From Vibrio coralliirubri (GTDB lineage: Bacteria; Pseudomonadota; Gammaproteobacteria; Enterobacterales; Vibrionaceae): a stretch of DNA of 64,000 bases. The notes under the pieces are model-generated. The model was not told where the DNA came from. It did not search any database and was given only the letters and a program-made list of their open reading frames with translations. Location: positions 186,001-250,000 of the forward strand of contig NZ_AP025471.1 of NCBI RefSeq assembly GCF_024347375.1, in the 5' to 3' direction. A program made the translations under genes and the position numbers. Positions 1 through 8,358 of this stretch are shown here, piece by piece (position 1 is the first letter of the stretch; every line of letters begins with the position of its first letter).

Positions 1-161
1 TAGTCCCAGTCAGCCACTGACGTCTTCCATTCTAGTTGAGTACCTTGCACTTCATTGTCAAAGTAAGCCAGTAACGCAGTTTTCAGATGTGCATCACGCC
101 TGTTTGCAAGTACATTCACCCAATCAACAAAGTCACACAGTTTGTAAAAGCAAAACAAGCG
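1..161 (-). CDS. Possible 5' part of an unidentified gene running off the left edge
   Basis: On the minus strand the frame is open from just after a TAA at 164-162 to the window edge, about 53 codons. The composition looks protein-like and Trp/Asp-rich (contains CDFVDWVNVLANRRDAHLK). There is no ATG. TTG at 158 or a GTG further in could start it, and no clear ribosome binding site is seen. It would follow the KAP NTPase gene on the same strand, so it may be a second gene of that cargo unit. I do not recognise the sequence. Confidence 0.3.
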
Positions 162-234
162 TTAAGGCTTGGATAGCCTTCAATATCTTATCGAAAGCTA
201 TCGTCGTCTTAGAAGGAAATGACCCTTGCAGACG

Positions 235-273
235 GGCTGTCAGGTGCAATGTGAAATGCCTTGTCTGACAGCC
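235..273. repeat. Inverted repeat just downstream of the KAP NTPase gene
   Basis: A perfect 9-bp inverted repeat, GGCTGTCAG at 235-243 and CTGACAGCC at 265-273, is separated by 21 bp. It begins 13 bases past the KAP gene stop. No T-run follows on the minus strand, so a classical terminator is not indicated. It could be a weak terminator, an mRNA 3' structure or a protein site. Confidence 0.45.
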
Positions 274-285
274 GGAGAACATGGG

Positions 286-1923
286 TTAAATGTCCAAAGC
301 AGTACTGAGTTCTACGAGGTCTTTGTAGAATGAGTATCTACTTTTCACTCCCTCATACTTCAAACCAAGCGAAACAATATCTCCCTGATGTCTGATGAAT
401 ATTTCTCTTAGCTTGTCAGGCCCCCTTAGTGGTTCGGACACTTCAGTAGCCGTAGCCTTTAGGTTTTCTTGTGCTCTGGTACAGACAACTCTCGCAAGCT
501 CTGCATCAAAATGATGAGTATGTATCCTCTCAAACAGGGAGCGAATCTCGATGTCGTAGACCGAATTTTGGAAAGATACATAAATCGGATGAACGTCTGA
601 AAATGCGGAATAAGTGTAATCATCAACATCGGCAACGAGCTTCAACGTTACTCCACCCCAGTTAAGTAGTTGATCAAACCTCTCCATTGGCGAGCCTTGG
701 TACTCAAGGTGTTTAGACATCATTGGTACATGCTGAAGCTGATCATAGAGCCTAAAGTGTTTTTCCTTCAAACACATTAAAACAGCCAAATAATAAACAT
801 CTAAAGACCTTTCAGAACCTAGGTTATCGACAATGGACACCAGTCTTTCTGTTATTTGAATTGATTCTCTTTCTGATAGTTTTAGTGCGCGATAAATGGT
901 GGAAAGGTTTTCAAAGTGCACGTTAACATCCATAGGTTTTGGCCAGATCCCAATTCCTTTTTGGATCAAAGCGTTCAATGAAAGCTTGTCTAAATCACAA
1001 TGGACTGACAGTAGTTCTTTCAACGGCATTTTCTTCAGTGCGTATCGTGTATTAAAGAAACGCCCCAGATAGATATCTGCATCAAATCCCTGTCCATAGA
1101 CTACCTTCACCGCATGCTGAAGCTGCCTTGTATCAGTTGCTACAACAAACACTACGCCTTTAATGTCGAAGATGTGCTTAATGGTCTCCAGCATTTCAAC
1201 GGCATAGCTAGGGCGACAACGGTCTAATTCATCAATGAAGACAAAGGCTGGATATTGTTTATCCGTAAAACCTTTAACTGCTTCCAACCACTGACTCACA
1301 CTCTGTTTCAATGCAGAAATGGCTTTCGCCTTGCCTTCATGTTCATCTAACATGTACTGCACAGCTTTAGACGCAGCAGCACTCATGTCCAAAGCATTGC
1401 CGTCTTCATCCTTGATGTCTGACTCTGCACTTGCTCCTTCTGCGTCATTCATAACAGCAGCAAAATCAATACCGGTAAACTTCTTAGTCACGCCACCGAC
1501 TAATGCTGGAGCTAGAGCCTTAAATAGACCGCCAGCTTTGCCAATTACACTGATCGCAGTATTGTCCTCAGCTCTACCAGCTTGCTCTCTCAACTGACTT
1601 ACCATTGATGAAATCACCGTCATCAGCGGGTCATCTGAATAGTCCTGCTGCCATGCATCAACGTAGACAACAGGATGATGTGCTTTGAGGTCTTCTGCCC
1701 AGCGTTTAAGAAAGTACGTCTTACCGCTGCCCCATTCGGAGTTCAGGTTGAGTACGTAATTACGCTTCTTGTCTTCACCGTCTCTGCTCTCGTCATAGCC
1801 TTTAGATGCAAGAAAGTTTGATAGGTACTGAGCGTATTTAGCTCGGTTTAGCGTGTCTTTGGGATAGTGAGCACCATCAATATCGACTGGCTGACTCCAA
1901 TTAATAACTACGTTGCTTGGCAT
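286..1923 (-). CDS. KAP family P-loop NTPase
   Basis: 545 aa. The Walker A segment NSEWGSGKT is at residues 61-69. The KAP-type Walker B, FVFIDELDRCRP, is near 227-238, followed by a predicted helical region. A short hydrophobic Ala/Gly segment near residues 131-146 takes the place where many KAP proteins carry membrane helices. The ATG at 1923 has GGAG six bases upstream. Known: KAP NTPases are common on mobile elements, and some are ATPases of anti-phage systems (QatA of QatABCD). Inferred: this is island cargo with a possible defence role, alone or with genes to the left. The recombinase operon points the same way but is separated by 380 bp, so it is probably transcribed independently. The family is clear; the function is open. 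Confidence 0.85.
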   Translation of the reverse strand: MPSNVVINWSQPVDIDGAHYPKDTLNRAKYAQYLSNFLASKGYDESRDGEDKKRNYVLNLNSEWGSGKTYFLKRWAEDLKAHHPVVYVDAWQQDYSDDPLMTVISSMVSQLREQAGRAEDNTAISVIGKAGGLFKALAPALVGGVTKKFTGIDFAAVMNDAEGASAESDIKDEDGNALDMSAAASKAVQYMLDEHEGKAKAISALKQSVSQWLEAVKGFTDKQYPAFVFIDELDRCRPSYAVEMLETIKHIFDIKGVVFVVATDTRQLQHAVKVVYGQGFDADIYLGRFFNTRYALKKMPLKELLSVHCDLDKLSLNALIQKGIGIWPKPMDVNVHFENLSTIYRALKLSERESIQITERLVSIVDNLGSERSLDVYYLAVLMCLKEKHFRLYDQLQHVPMMSKHLEYQGSPMERFDQLLNWGGVTLKLVADVDDYTYSAFSDVHPIYVSFQNSVYDIEIRSLFERIHTHHFDAELARVVCTRAQENLKATATEVSEPLRGPDKLREIFIRHQGDIVSLGLKYEGVKSRYSFYKDLVELSTALDI

Positions 1924-2302
1924 ATAAACTCCGATGCATTTTAACTGTCTGTATGGTCTAACTTTTCATCATGAAAATCAATCTGATGCATATAATCCAA
2001 TGCAATTACTTGATGGCTGTCGTAATCATGGGTACAGCAAGAGTGAAAAACAGGGAAAGACACAGGGAGAAAAAACCACAGAGGGAGAGAGGAAGGGAAC
2101 TTTGCTGGACAGCTTGTTGCCCACTTTTCCCCATTATAATAACTAATGGATTTTAGTCCTAAATAGCTTCTGTCTAGAAGTGAGTTGCGATACTAGCAGG
2201 CCGACTTGCTCGATTTAGTCGTGAAAAACAAGCGAATGTGTGAGATCGAGTATAAGCCATCACACCTAACTCCATTACATACCAACTATGCCACTACAAA
2301 GG
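1924..2302. other. Intergenic region between the recombinase operon and the KAP gene
   Basis: About 380 bp without a convincing gene. A TATAAT hexamer on the minus strand (complement of 2133-2138) is a plausible -10 element for the KAP gene, but no good -35 element lies upstream of it. The section 2046-2102 is strongly purine-rich on the plus strand. Two overlapping plus-strand frames here lack ribosome binding sites and family resemblance and were not called. Confidence 0.4.
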
Positions 2303-2749
2303 CTACTTTTTGCGTTCTGCAATTTCATAGACTCGTTCACCAAACTCCTCTTGTAGTTCGTACACTCGAAACATAAGGGATTTATTAAGTGTTTCAAGCT
2401 CCTCATTTATAGTTTTAACATCATTTAACTCTTTGCGGTATTTATCCTTGAGTCCTCTTTCTCGTTTGAGTTCCTCTCTGAGTTTATCGACTTCACACTC
2501 ATCCTCTTTATCAGAATCTTTTGCTTGAGGTGGTTGAGGGGTATCTAACTCTGCGTTGTATTTAGCAATTGCAGGGTTGGCAACATCTTTAATGAAGTCC
2601 TTGAACTTATGAATGTAGCTTTGCCCAAGTCCTGCTTCTCGGTTGATTTTATTTAATGTCAGGCGACCTGATGCTTTCACTCTCTCTGGCTTGCCATCTA
2701 AAAGGCGAGCCAAAGCTGATTGGAATCTCTCGACTGCTGCTTCGCTCAT
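2303..2749 (-). CDS. Small coiled-coil protein, last gene of the recombinase operon (GmtX/TnpC-like)
   Basis: 148 aa when started at ATG 2749, which has AAGG about eight bases upstream. A longer frame from 2818 would overlap the preceding gene by 44 bp and has no better signal. Residues 1-60 are compact and basic, with a helix-turn-helix feel. Residues about 75-145 are highly charged with a coiled-coil pattern. It lies 25 bp after the third recombinase gene. Known: Tn554 has a small tnpC after tnpA and tnpB, and gamma-mobile-trio modules end with a small gene, gmtX. Inferred: a DNA-binding or assembly partner of the recombinases. The match is by position, size and architecture, not by alignment. 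Confidence 0.65.
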   Translation of the reverse strand: MSEAAVERFQSALARLLDGKPERVKASGRLTLNKINREAGLGQSYIHKFKDFIKDVANPAIAKYNAELDTPQPPQAKDSDKEDECEVDKLREELKRERGLKDKYRKELNDVKTINEELETLNKSLMFRVYELQEEFGERVYEIAERKK

Positions 2750-2774
2750 AACTATTACCTTTGTTAGCTCTAAC

Positions 2775-4775
2775 TCACGCAATGATTTCATCTTTAAACT
2801 GCGTATAAGGAATCTCATGCCTAGTAAGTGTCAGCTCTTCAACTTGGATCTTCTGTTTTAATCCAGCCAAAATAGAGCTTTTTAATGGGTCACCTGTATT
2901 GAGTGCTGTGAACTTGGCAATCAAGCGATCTCTTTGTTTCGCTATAATTTTTGCACCTTTGTCGGTGACAACTTTGTGTTCACACTCTTTAATTTCGGCT
3001 CGGAAAGGTTGGGTGCCACAAACGCGATCACACGATGCGTTAGTGCAGTAAGCGCCACTTGGAAGTTGAATGATATGGAAATTTCCATTTCTTATGTTTT
3101 CTTCAATTTCGGCACGAGCCATGATGATACTTTTTCCGCTTTCGAGCGTTTTCATGCGGTCTTGCATAATCTTCTCGCCTCTGACACCGCTCAAATGTTC
3201 ACTTTTATTAAGGATGTCATCATACTCATCAATCCCAAGATCAATGCCAGCTTCCTTTAGATCCATGAGTACTTCATCGTCCATCAAAATGTCATTCATT
3301 TTAGCAAGCACAGCATTGTTAGCGTAGTAGTCTGACATGTTGATGTTTTGGTGTTTGAACTGGAATTTAATCCCCGAAGCAGTGCCAAAGCCATAGCGAA
3401 CAAAGAACACAGCAAATGTTCGTCTGAAAGCATGAGAACTTAATCCTTCGTATGTGCTGCCAACTTCCAGTTCACCTTCTCTTGTAGGGTTCAGCATATC
3501 AAACTCATCAACATCTTCCTGAGTTGCACTATAGCTCAGGCTGTTGACGAATCTTCTCATGTGCTGAGAAATTGAAATCAGATAGTTATCGGAACTTTGT
3601 TGTGATGGACTCACTACCAAAAAGGCTGACTCTAGTTGCCTTCTCATGTGTGTAATCTTTTCTGGCGATTCACCTTGCGCTTCTCTTTCATCAACTTTTT
3701 TGTGATAGAGCGAGCGTGTTGACTTCATCATGTCAGAAGCTAATTCTAATGCTGTTAACGCAACAGGGTGTGACTGCCATGTGACCGTTTTAGGTTTTGA
3801 GTCATTGCCCTTGGTTGTTTGGCCTTCAAGCAGGACAACAGGTTTACCATTTACCATTTTTCGCTTAACGCTTCTTTTATTGAAAGATAAAGCCTCACCA
3901 ATCCTCACACCAGAAAACCCCTGAACAACTATCAAGCAACTAGTTAATATTTTAGCTAAGCCCCGGCCAGTCAAATCTAACTCAAAATCAGGAATACCAT
4001 GGGAAATCTTCTTAACAGCCTTTCTGACCCTACTTTCTATGGCACTATCTGTCATACTTAGATTTCTGCGAGTTATTTGAGCGCCAATAAGCCTTTCACC
4101 ATTTTCAACTCTCTGTCTTATGTCGTAAGCCTCCCCCAAAACCCTTGAAATCTCATGGCGATGCTCATGATAATTCTCGACTATTCGAAGAGCATTGCTC
4201 ATCAAGTGTTGATACAACTTGTGAGGTATGGCTACATGTTGCCTAGTTGGTTTTGATCTAGCGCACTTCCACACCTCGCCGGCATCAATATACGAAGTCA
4301 TCTCACCTATTATGGTAAGTTTATTCAGTGCAGTAAGAACGGAATTTAAAGTACTTTTCGAGTGCTCTTTTTTTTTCAGCCTCCGAGTAAATGACTTCCA
4401 TTTCTTGCGGTCGGACAAATCATTCCATTTTGTACCCTTCAAACAGTCAGCAACCCTCTGTAAGCCAGATTTTAGCTTAAACATACTGGCTACAGACAGA
4501 GGCAAGGTTTCCTCTTCTTTTGAGTGGTGATACATATTATATAGGGCATCCTGAATTCCCTTTACATACTCAGGATTGGTCGCTTCAAATCTGATTTTTA
4601 AACCTTGGCTTATACCTACCACGTGAGACGTAGAGAAGTCCCACTCTTCCACGTGATAGGGCATATCATCAGAGTCCAGACTATCTAACCCATTAATCAA
4701 GAACGCGGTCTTAGACTTTTGGAATGGTATCGCTGGAATAACATCTTTATGTTTTCTTTGCGTATTGCTAATCAT
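2775..4775 (-). CDS. Large tyrosine recombinase with C-terminal Cys cluster (third of the trio; GmtZ/TnpB-like)
   Basis: 666 aa. The catalytic domain lies at about 265-490. It has the first Arg in GVRIGEAL (R291), Lys near 322, HAFRR (H448, R451), His in FKHQNI (H475) and Tyr in SDYYANN (483/484), so it should be active. Residues 1-260 are a long helical core-binding region. A Cys-rich knuckle after the catalytic domain (YCTNASCDRVCGT, then a further Cys) suggests metal binding. Its ATG overlaps the preceding stop (TAATG arrangement), implying translational coupling. Inferred: it acts with the other two large operon proteins in excision and integration of the island. Confidence 0.8.
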   Translation of the reverse strand: MISNTQRKHKDVIPAIPFQKSKTAFLINGLDSLDSDDMPYHVEEWDFSTSHVVGISQGLKIRFEATNPEYVKGIQDALYNMYHHSKEEETLPLSVASMFKLKSGLQRVADCLKGTKWNDLSDRKKWKSFTRRLKKKEHSKSTLNSVLTALNKLTIIGEMTSYIDAGEVWKCARSKPTRQHVAIPHKLYQHLMSNALRIVENYHEHRHEISRVLGEAYDIRQRVENGERLIGAQITRRNLSMTDSAIESRVRKAVKKISHGIPDFELDLTGRGLAKILTSCLIVVQGFSGVRIGEALSFNKRSVKRKMVNGKPVVLLEGQTTKGNDSKPKTVTWQSHPVALTALELASDMMKSTRSLYHKKVDEREAQGESPEKITHMRRQLESAFLVVSPSQQSSDNYLISISQHMRRFVNSLSYSATQEDVDEFDMLNPTREGELEVGSTYEGLSSHAFRRTFAVFFVRYGFGTASGIKFQFKHQNINMSDYYANNAVLAKMNDILMDDEVLMDLKEAGIDLGIDEYDDILNKSEHLSGVRGEKIMQDRMKTLESGKSIIMARAEIEENIRNGNFHIIQLPSGAYCTNASCDRVCGTQPFRAEIKECEHKVVTDKGAKIIAKQRDRLIAKFTALNTGDPLKSSILAGLKQKIQVEELTLTRHEIPYTQFKDEIIA

Positions 4776-6619
4776 TAAAACGCCTCCAATAAATCAACTA
4801 GGCTGTATCCATCGCAGTAAAGAGGATGAGGGGCTTCTTTTTGCTTGTCTGATGCTACTGCGTAGTTGTCAGGAGACACCTCGCTAAATCGTTTTAGAAT
4901 AGATTCTATGGTGCTGTACAACTTATGAAATTTATCTGTAGGCATACTATTAATGGCTGGGTAATCTTTCATTTCTTTCAGCGTGTCGCTAAAGGACATC
5001 ATCAACCAAATATCCTCAACCTCAGCAACCAATATGTGATACTCACATTCAAAGCAACTCAAAAAGTCCGTACAAGTTACCTCCGCTAACTGTTCAATCC
5101 CCATTTTTTCGAGGTTCTTCTTTATCGTGTTGGCAACGCCTTGAGTAGAGTCTTTACAGCGAGTTCCCACGGGTGTTTGTTTGTCATTTGCTCTCTCTTG
5201 TTTGCGTAACCTTTTGTAGTCATAGTCGCTAAGGACATCTGCGTGGTTAAATTTCGCCTGATTGGCTGATTCATGAATATCCGTACCATTTTTCACAAAG
5301 TCATACATAGCTTCACTTGATGCAGCTAAGCCATTCCTGTGGTCGTTTTCGTTACCGTCTGAATAGCTAGCGTTAATGGTTTGAACAGAGTTGTTGGCAG
5401 ACATTGACACTTTCCAAACATCTTGCGTCACCTTCATTAGTACGTCGATTTTTGTTTGACGAAGTGCCGATGGAGTAATGTGTGCAAGTCCCATTAAAGC
5501 AGTGTAGGTATTGATTTTACGCTGAGGAGAGAGCTGACCTGACTCAATAAATCCATTCGTATCTCCTGATTCGCTGAAATGAGGAAATAACCAATCGGTG
5601 CCTTTATCCTTCTGAAGTTTTATCGAAATCTCTAACCATTGATGCAAGAATTCTTGAGCCTTTTTATGGAAGCCAATAGAAGTATCAAGTTTCAGATAGT
5701 TGGCACGCGCTTTCTCAAGGTCAAAGTACACCTTACCATTATACTTAGACTCAAACCTAAGATCCTCAAACCGAAGATTTAAAATTGAAGTAGCGTTTTG
5801 ACCAGTAAAACAGAATGTTAGCATTGCAGCCAATCTAGAAAAGTGATTGTAAAAAGGGCTGAAACCATTAATGCGCTTTGGCTTTAGAGCCAACTTAAAA
5901 GATACCTTATTACGACTTTTAAGCTGTTTAGACCAACCATTTCTTTCTGCTGTCTGGTTGAATAACTCTTCATCCCAGAACGGATGCACATCAGGTAATG
6001 TTCCGTCATCAACATGCTTCTTAAACTTGCCAAATGCGGAAATGAACAGTCTAACTAGAGGCTTGAATTCTCCAACGGGATCGATACCTTTATGTGAATC
6101 GGTCTCCCTCTTAATGCCTTTTATCGATTTTAATTTCTTAGCTTCGACCTCACGATTATTCTTCCTAAGAAAGAAACTCAGCATCTTTTTTACAGCAGCC
6201 CATGACGATAGCTTTTGCTCACCTTTCCTGCACCTCTCTTGGTGATAAGTCATGTATGCGTTGTATAAATGAGGATGAAAGTAGTCACCACCAATCGATG
6301 TGAAATCGTTAGCATCAAGCCATCGAATATACCTTTTAAGTTCTTCGAAGTGACGTTTTCTAGTGGAGTTGTAGTCTGGGTTAAGAATACGGTACACATC
6401 ACGAACAAAGTCCTCCCTGCCAGCAAGGATGTAGTCAACACCATTTATTTTTTCCCCTACTTGCGAATAGTTAGGGACATATTTGAAATTAAGCTGTTCA
6501 AAGTGAGATGTCCCCCCAACTGCTTTTAATTTCATATCCGTCAAACGGAGTGTCTCAACAGTTGCTTCTGGCTGCCCATAAAAATCATCATCAACAAAAA
6601 CGGGTTTCCTACGACTCAT
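4775..6619 (-). CDS. Tyrosine-recombinase-like protein with degenerate active site (second of the trio; possible GmtY)
   Basis: 614 aa. The fold markers of a tyrosine recombinase are present at about 260-425, but key residues are not. The usual TGLR motif reads FTGQNATSIL (272-280) with no Arg. The HxLR box reads SALRQ, keeping R387 but losing His. The second His position is Asn (SANNSVQT). A Tyr remains in NASYSDG near 419. A Cys trio (CTDFLSCFEC) lies toward the C-terminus. The start codon overlaps the previous stop as ATGA. Inferred: a non-catalytic subunit that binds DNA or completes the synapse, conserved because the frame is intact over its whole length. Confidence 0.7.
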   Translation of the reverse strand: MSRRKPVFVDDDFYGQPEATVETLRLTDMKLKAVGGTSHFEQLNFKYVPNYSQVGEKINGVDYILAGREDFVRDVYRILNPDYNSTRKRHFEELKRYIRWLDANDFTSIGGDYFHPHLYNAYMTYHQERCRKGEQKLSSWAAVKKMLSFFLRKNNREVEAKKLKSIKGIKRETDSHKGIDPVGEFKPLVRLFISAFGKFKKHVDDGTLPDVHPFWDEELFNQTAERNGWSKQLKSRNKVSFKLALKPKRINGFSPFYNHFSRLAAMLTFCFTGQNATSILNLRFEDLRFESKYNGKVYFDLEKARANYLKLDTSIGFHKKAQEFLHQWLEISIKLQKDKGTDWLFPHFSESGDTNGFIESGQLSPQRKINTYTALMGLAHITPSALRQTKIDVLMKVTQDVWKVSMSANNSVQTINASYSDGNENDHRNGLAASSEAMYDFVKNGTDIHESANQAKFNHADVLSDYDYKRLRKQERANDKQTPVGTRCKDSTQGVANTIKKNLEKMGIEQLAEVTCTDFLSCFECEYHILVAEVEDIWLMMSFSDTLKEMKDYPAINSMPTDKFHKLYSTIESILKRFSEVSPDNYAVASDKQKEAPHPLYCDGYSLVDLLEAF

Positions 6620-8232
6620 GTTGATGGAACCTCAAAATCTTTTTGCTCGAAGCCAGCATTATTATCTAGTTCACCATCTTCTATCATTTCTTGAAATACA
6701 CCGAGATAATCCATGATGTCTTCCCAAATCTCATCGCCAGTAGGTTGATCTTCGGCAATCTGTAAATAGAGCAGGGTGGTTGCAATATCTTCATGACCAA
6801 GGAATTCAGATACTATTGATAACGCCTTATCTGAAGTCATTTTCTTTAGCAGCATACGAAAGATAGAGACAGCAAAGGTGGATCGTAGGTTGTGAACAAC
6901 CGCATCAATATCGTTCAGCAAATTCCTTCCTGCCGTTTTTCTAACCTCATTCCATCGGGTATTGATTTCTTCGAGTTTTTTAAAGAATGGTACCCCTGAG
7001 TTGCTAATAAACAGATATTTCTTATTTTCATCAACACTATCAACACCATCAAAGTAAGCTGTGTTACCAGCGTCTCTCTCAGCCTTGCATTTTTTTTTAA
7101 ATTTCTCTAAGCGTTTTTGGTATCGCGGAGATTGGCTGTAGCTATAAAGCTCAGACATTAAAGAACTAGTAATAATTGTGCGTCGAGATTTATTGTGATA
7201 ACCACCTTTAGGATCTTTGGCTAGAGAGCCATACTGATCGCCAACACCAAGCCTTAGCATTGTTTTAGTCATATCAGGACGGATGATTTGCCCCAAGTGC
7301 AAACTTGCTCCCTCTTCCTTTCTAAGCCCTGTATATCGATAAATTCGGAATAATAAACAGAACTCTTGAGGCAAACTCACCCATTTTTCCTCACGTTTTA
7401 CGTTCTTAATTACTCTTTTGGTGGTAGTGAGAATCTTCTTTGCTTCTTTCCACTCGGCATTTGTTAGAGATTTTAGATCTCGCCTAGCATTTGGCAAGCT
7501 GCCGCCATTGTTTCTCTGTGACTTGGTAAAGTTCAATTTTAGGTCAGTTGACTGCACCTGTTTGAGCCTACGTGCTTTCATATGTGTGCCGCTATTTTCA
7601 ATGTCGATACTAAATATCTCGAACTCAAATGGCGGGTTGTTGAATTCCATACCTTTTCTGATGTGGTACTTGTAAAAACCAACAACTTCACGCATGTATG
7701 CAGAAGCAGTTGTTCTAGCCAACCCTGTACCTTCTATTGCTCTACTCTTTACAGATGCATGATACATGTAAGTGGCTCGTAGGTTCTTCCTAATACTAAA
7801 CTTGTCCCAAAATGGGCGCGGAGGGTCTGTAAGTGGGTCGTAATCGTCGTTATTGAACTTTCGATCCCATGCAGCTTGAGCATCCAAGATGAAAGAAAAG
7901 TAGTGGGTTAGCGCCTTAGAGGATTGCAGAGACTCTTCCTTGTCGTCTTCAATGTGTTTTGAAAGGATATATTGATTTGCGTAGTCCAATGGTTCGTATG
8001 AAATTAACTTACCCTTCTTGGCTATAGGGTTGCCGCCATTATCTTTTCCTACGACTACTTTTTGGTAACCAACCATGTTTAAGAAGATTACTTTCTTGAT
8101 GTGGACATGAGTTTCTTTGTCCTCAGAAAAACTACACTGAGGCTCACCGTTGTCATCGATATAAACTAATGGCTTCCTGTATGTGAAGTCTTTAATTGTT
8201 GTTGTTTTAATTTCATAAATAATCTCAGGCAT
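6616..8232 (-). CDS. Tyrosine recombinase / site-specific integrase (first gene of the operon)
   Basis: 538 aa. A full set of catalytic residues is visible: R304 in YTGLRKEEG, K348, H447 and R450 in VHNLRSTF, H480 in FLGHEDIATT and Y489. The N-terminal 290 residues form a long DNA-binding arm and core-binding region, and an acidic tail follows Y489. It is the promoter-proximal gene of the four-gene operon and overlaps the next gene by four bases (ATGA). The control region carries an 11-bp inverted repeat. Known: modules of this kind mobilise Tn554 and GMT islands. Which of the three large genes corresponds to gmtY or gmtZ cannot be settled without alignment. Confidence 0.85.
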   Translation of the reverse strand: MPEIIYEIKTTTIKDFTYRKPLVYIDDNGEPQCSFSEDKETHVHIKKVIFLNMVGYQKVVVGKDNGGNPIAKKGKLISYEPLDYANQYILSKHIEDDKEESLQSSKALTHYFSFILDAQAAWDRKFNNDDYDPLTDPPRPFWDKFSIRKNLRATYMYHASVKSRAIEGTGLARTTASAYMREVVGFYKYHIRKGMEFNNPPFEFEIFSIDIENSGTHMKARRLKQVQSTDLKLNFTKSQRNNGGSLPNARRDLKSLTNAEWKEAKKILTTTKRVIKNVKREEKWVSLPQEFCLLFRIYRYTGLRKEEGASLHLGQIIRPDMTKTMLRLGVGDQYGSLAKDPKGGYHNKSRRTIITSSLMSELYSYSQSPRYQKRLEKFKKKCKAERDAGNTAYFDGVDSVDENKKYLFISNSGVPFFKKLEEINTRWNEVRKTAGRNLLNDIDAVVHNLRSTFAVSIFRMLLKKMTSDKALSIVSEFLGHEDIATTLLYLQIAEDQPTGDEIWEDIMDYLGVFQEMIEDGELDNNAGFEQKDFEVPST

Positions 8233-8268
8233 TTATTTTTATCTACCAGCCTATCCCTAACCTGATAC

Positions 8269-8321
8269 ATACAATATCACACATTCTCACAAATTAAATA
8301 CGTATGGTTATGATATTGTAT
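8269..8321 (-). promoter_or_regulatory. 11-bp inverted repeat in the control region of the recombinase operon
   Basis: ATACAATATCA (8269-8279) and TGATATTGTAT (8311-8321) are perfect inverted copies, with centres 42 bp apart (four helical turns). They lie 37 bp upstream of the first recombinase start. AT-rich sequence between and beside the arms (for example TATTGT on the minus strand) could hold the operon promoter. The likely role is an operator for autoregulation or a recombinase arm site. Confidence 0.5.
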
Positions 8322-8327
8322 AAAGAC

Positions 8328-8355
8328 AAAAAAAAACCTTGCTTATGTGGCAAGG
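8328..8355 (-). terminator. Rho-independent terminator between the dehydrogenase remnant and the recombinase operon
   Basis: On the minus strand a stem CCTTGC/GCAAGG (8350-8355 with 8337-8342, 7-nt loop) is followed by nine T residues. It starts just after the stop of the truncated dehydrogenase frame. It lies on the island side of the junction, so it appears to be an island-borne insulator against read-through from the host gene. Confidence 0.8.
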
Positions 8356-8358
8356 CTC

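Noticed and set aside
1934..2156. Two overlapping plus-strand frames of 61-70 codons
   Set aside because: Low-complexity Lys/Arg/Glu-rich translation from a purine-rich stretch, no ribosome binding site, no family resemblance, and all island genes are on the other strand.
2303..2818. Longer start (171 aa) for the small coiled-coil gene
   Set aside because: It would overlap the preceding recombinase gene by 44 bp. The ATG at 2749 has a Shine-Dalgarno sequence and normal spacing.
2303..8232. RIT (recombinase in trio) element
   Set aside because: RIT recombinases are about 300-400 aa each. These are 538-666 aa with Cys clusters and a fourth small gene, which fits Tn554/GMT better.
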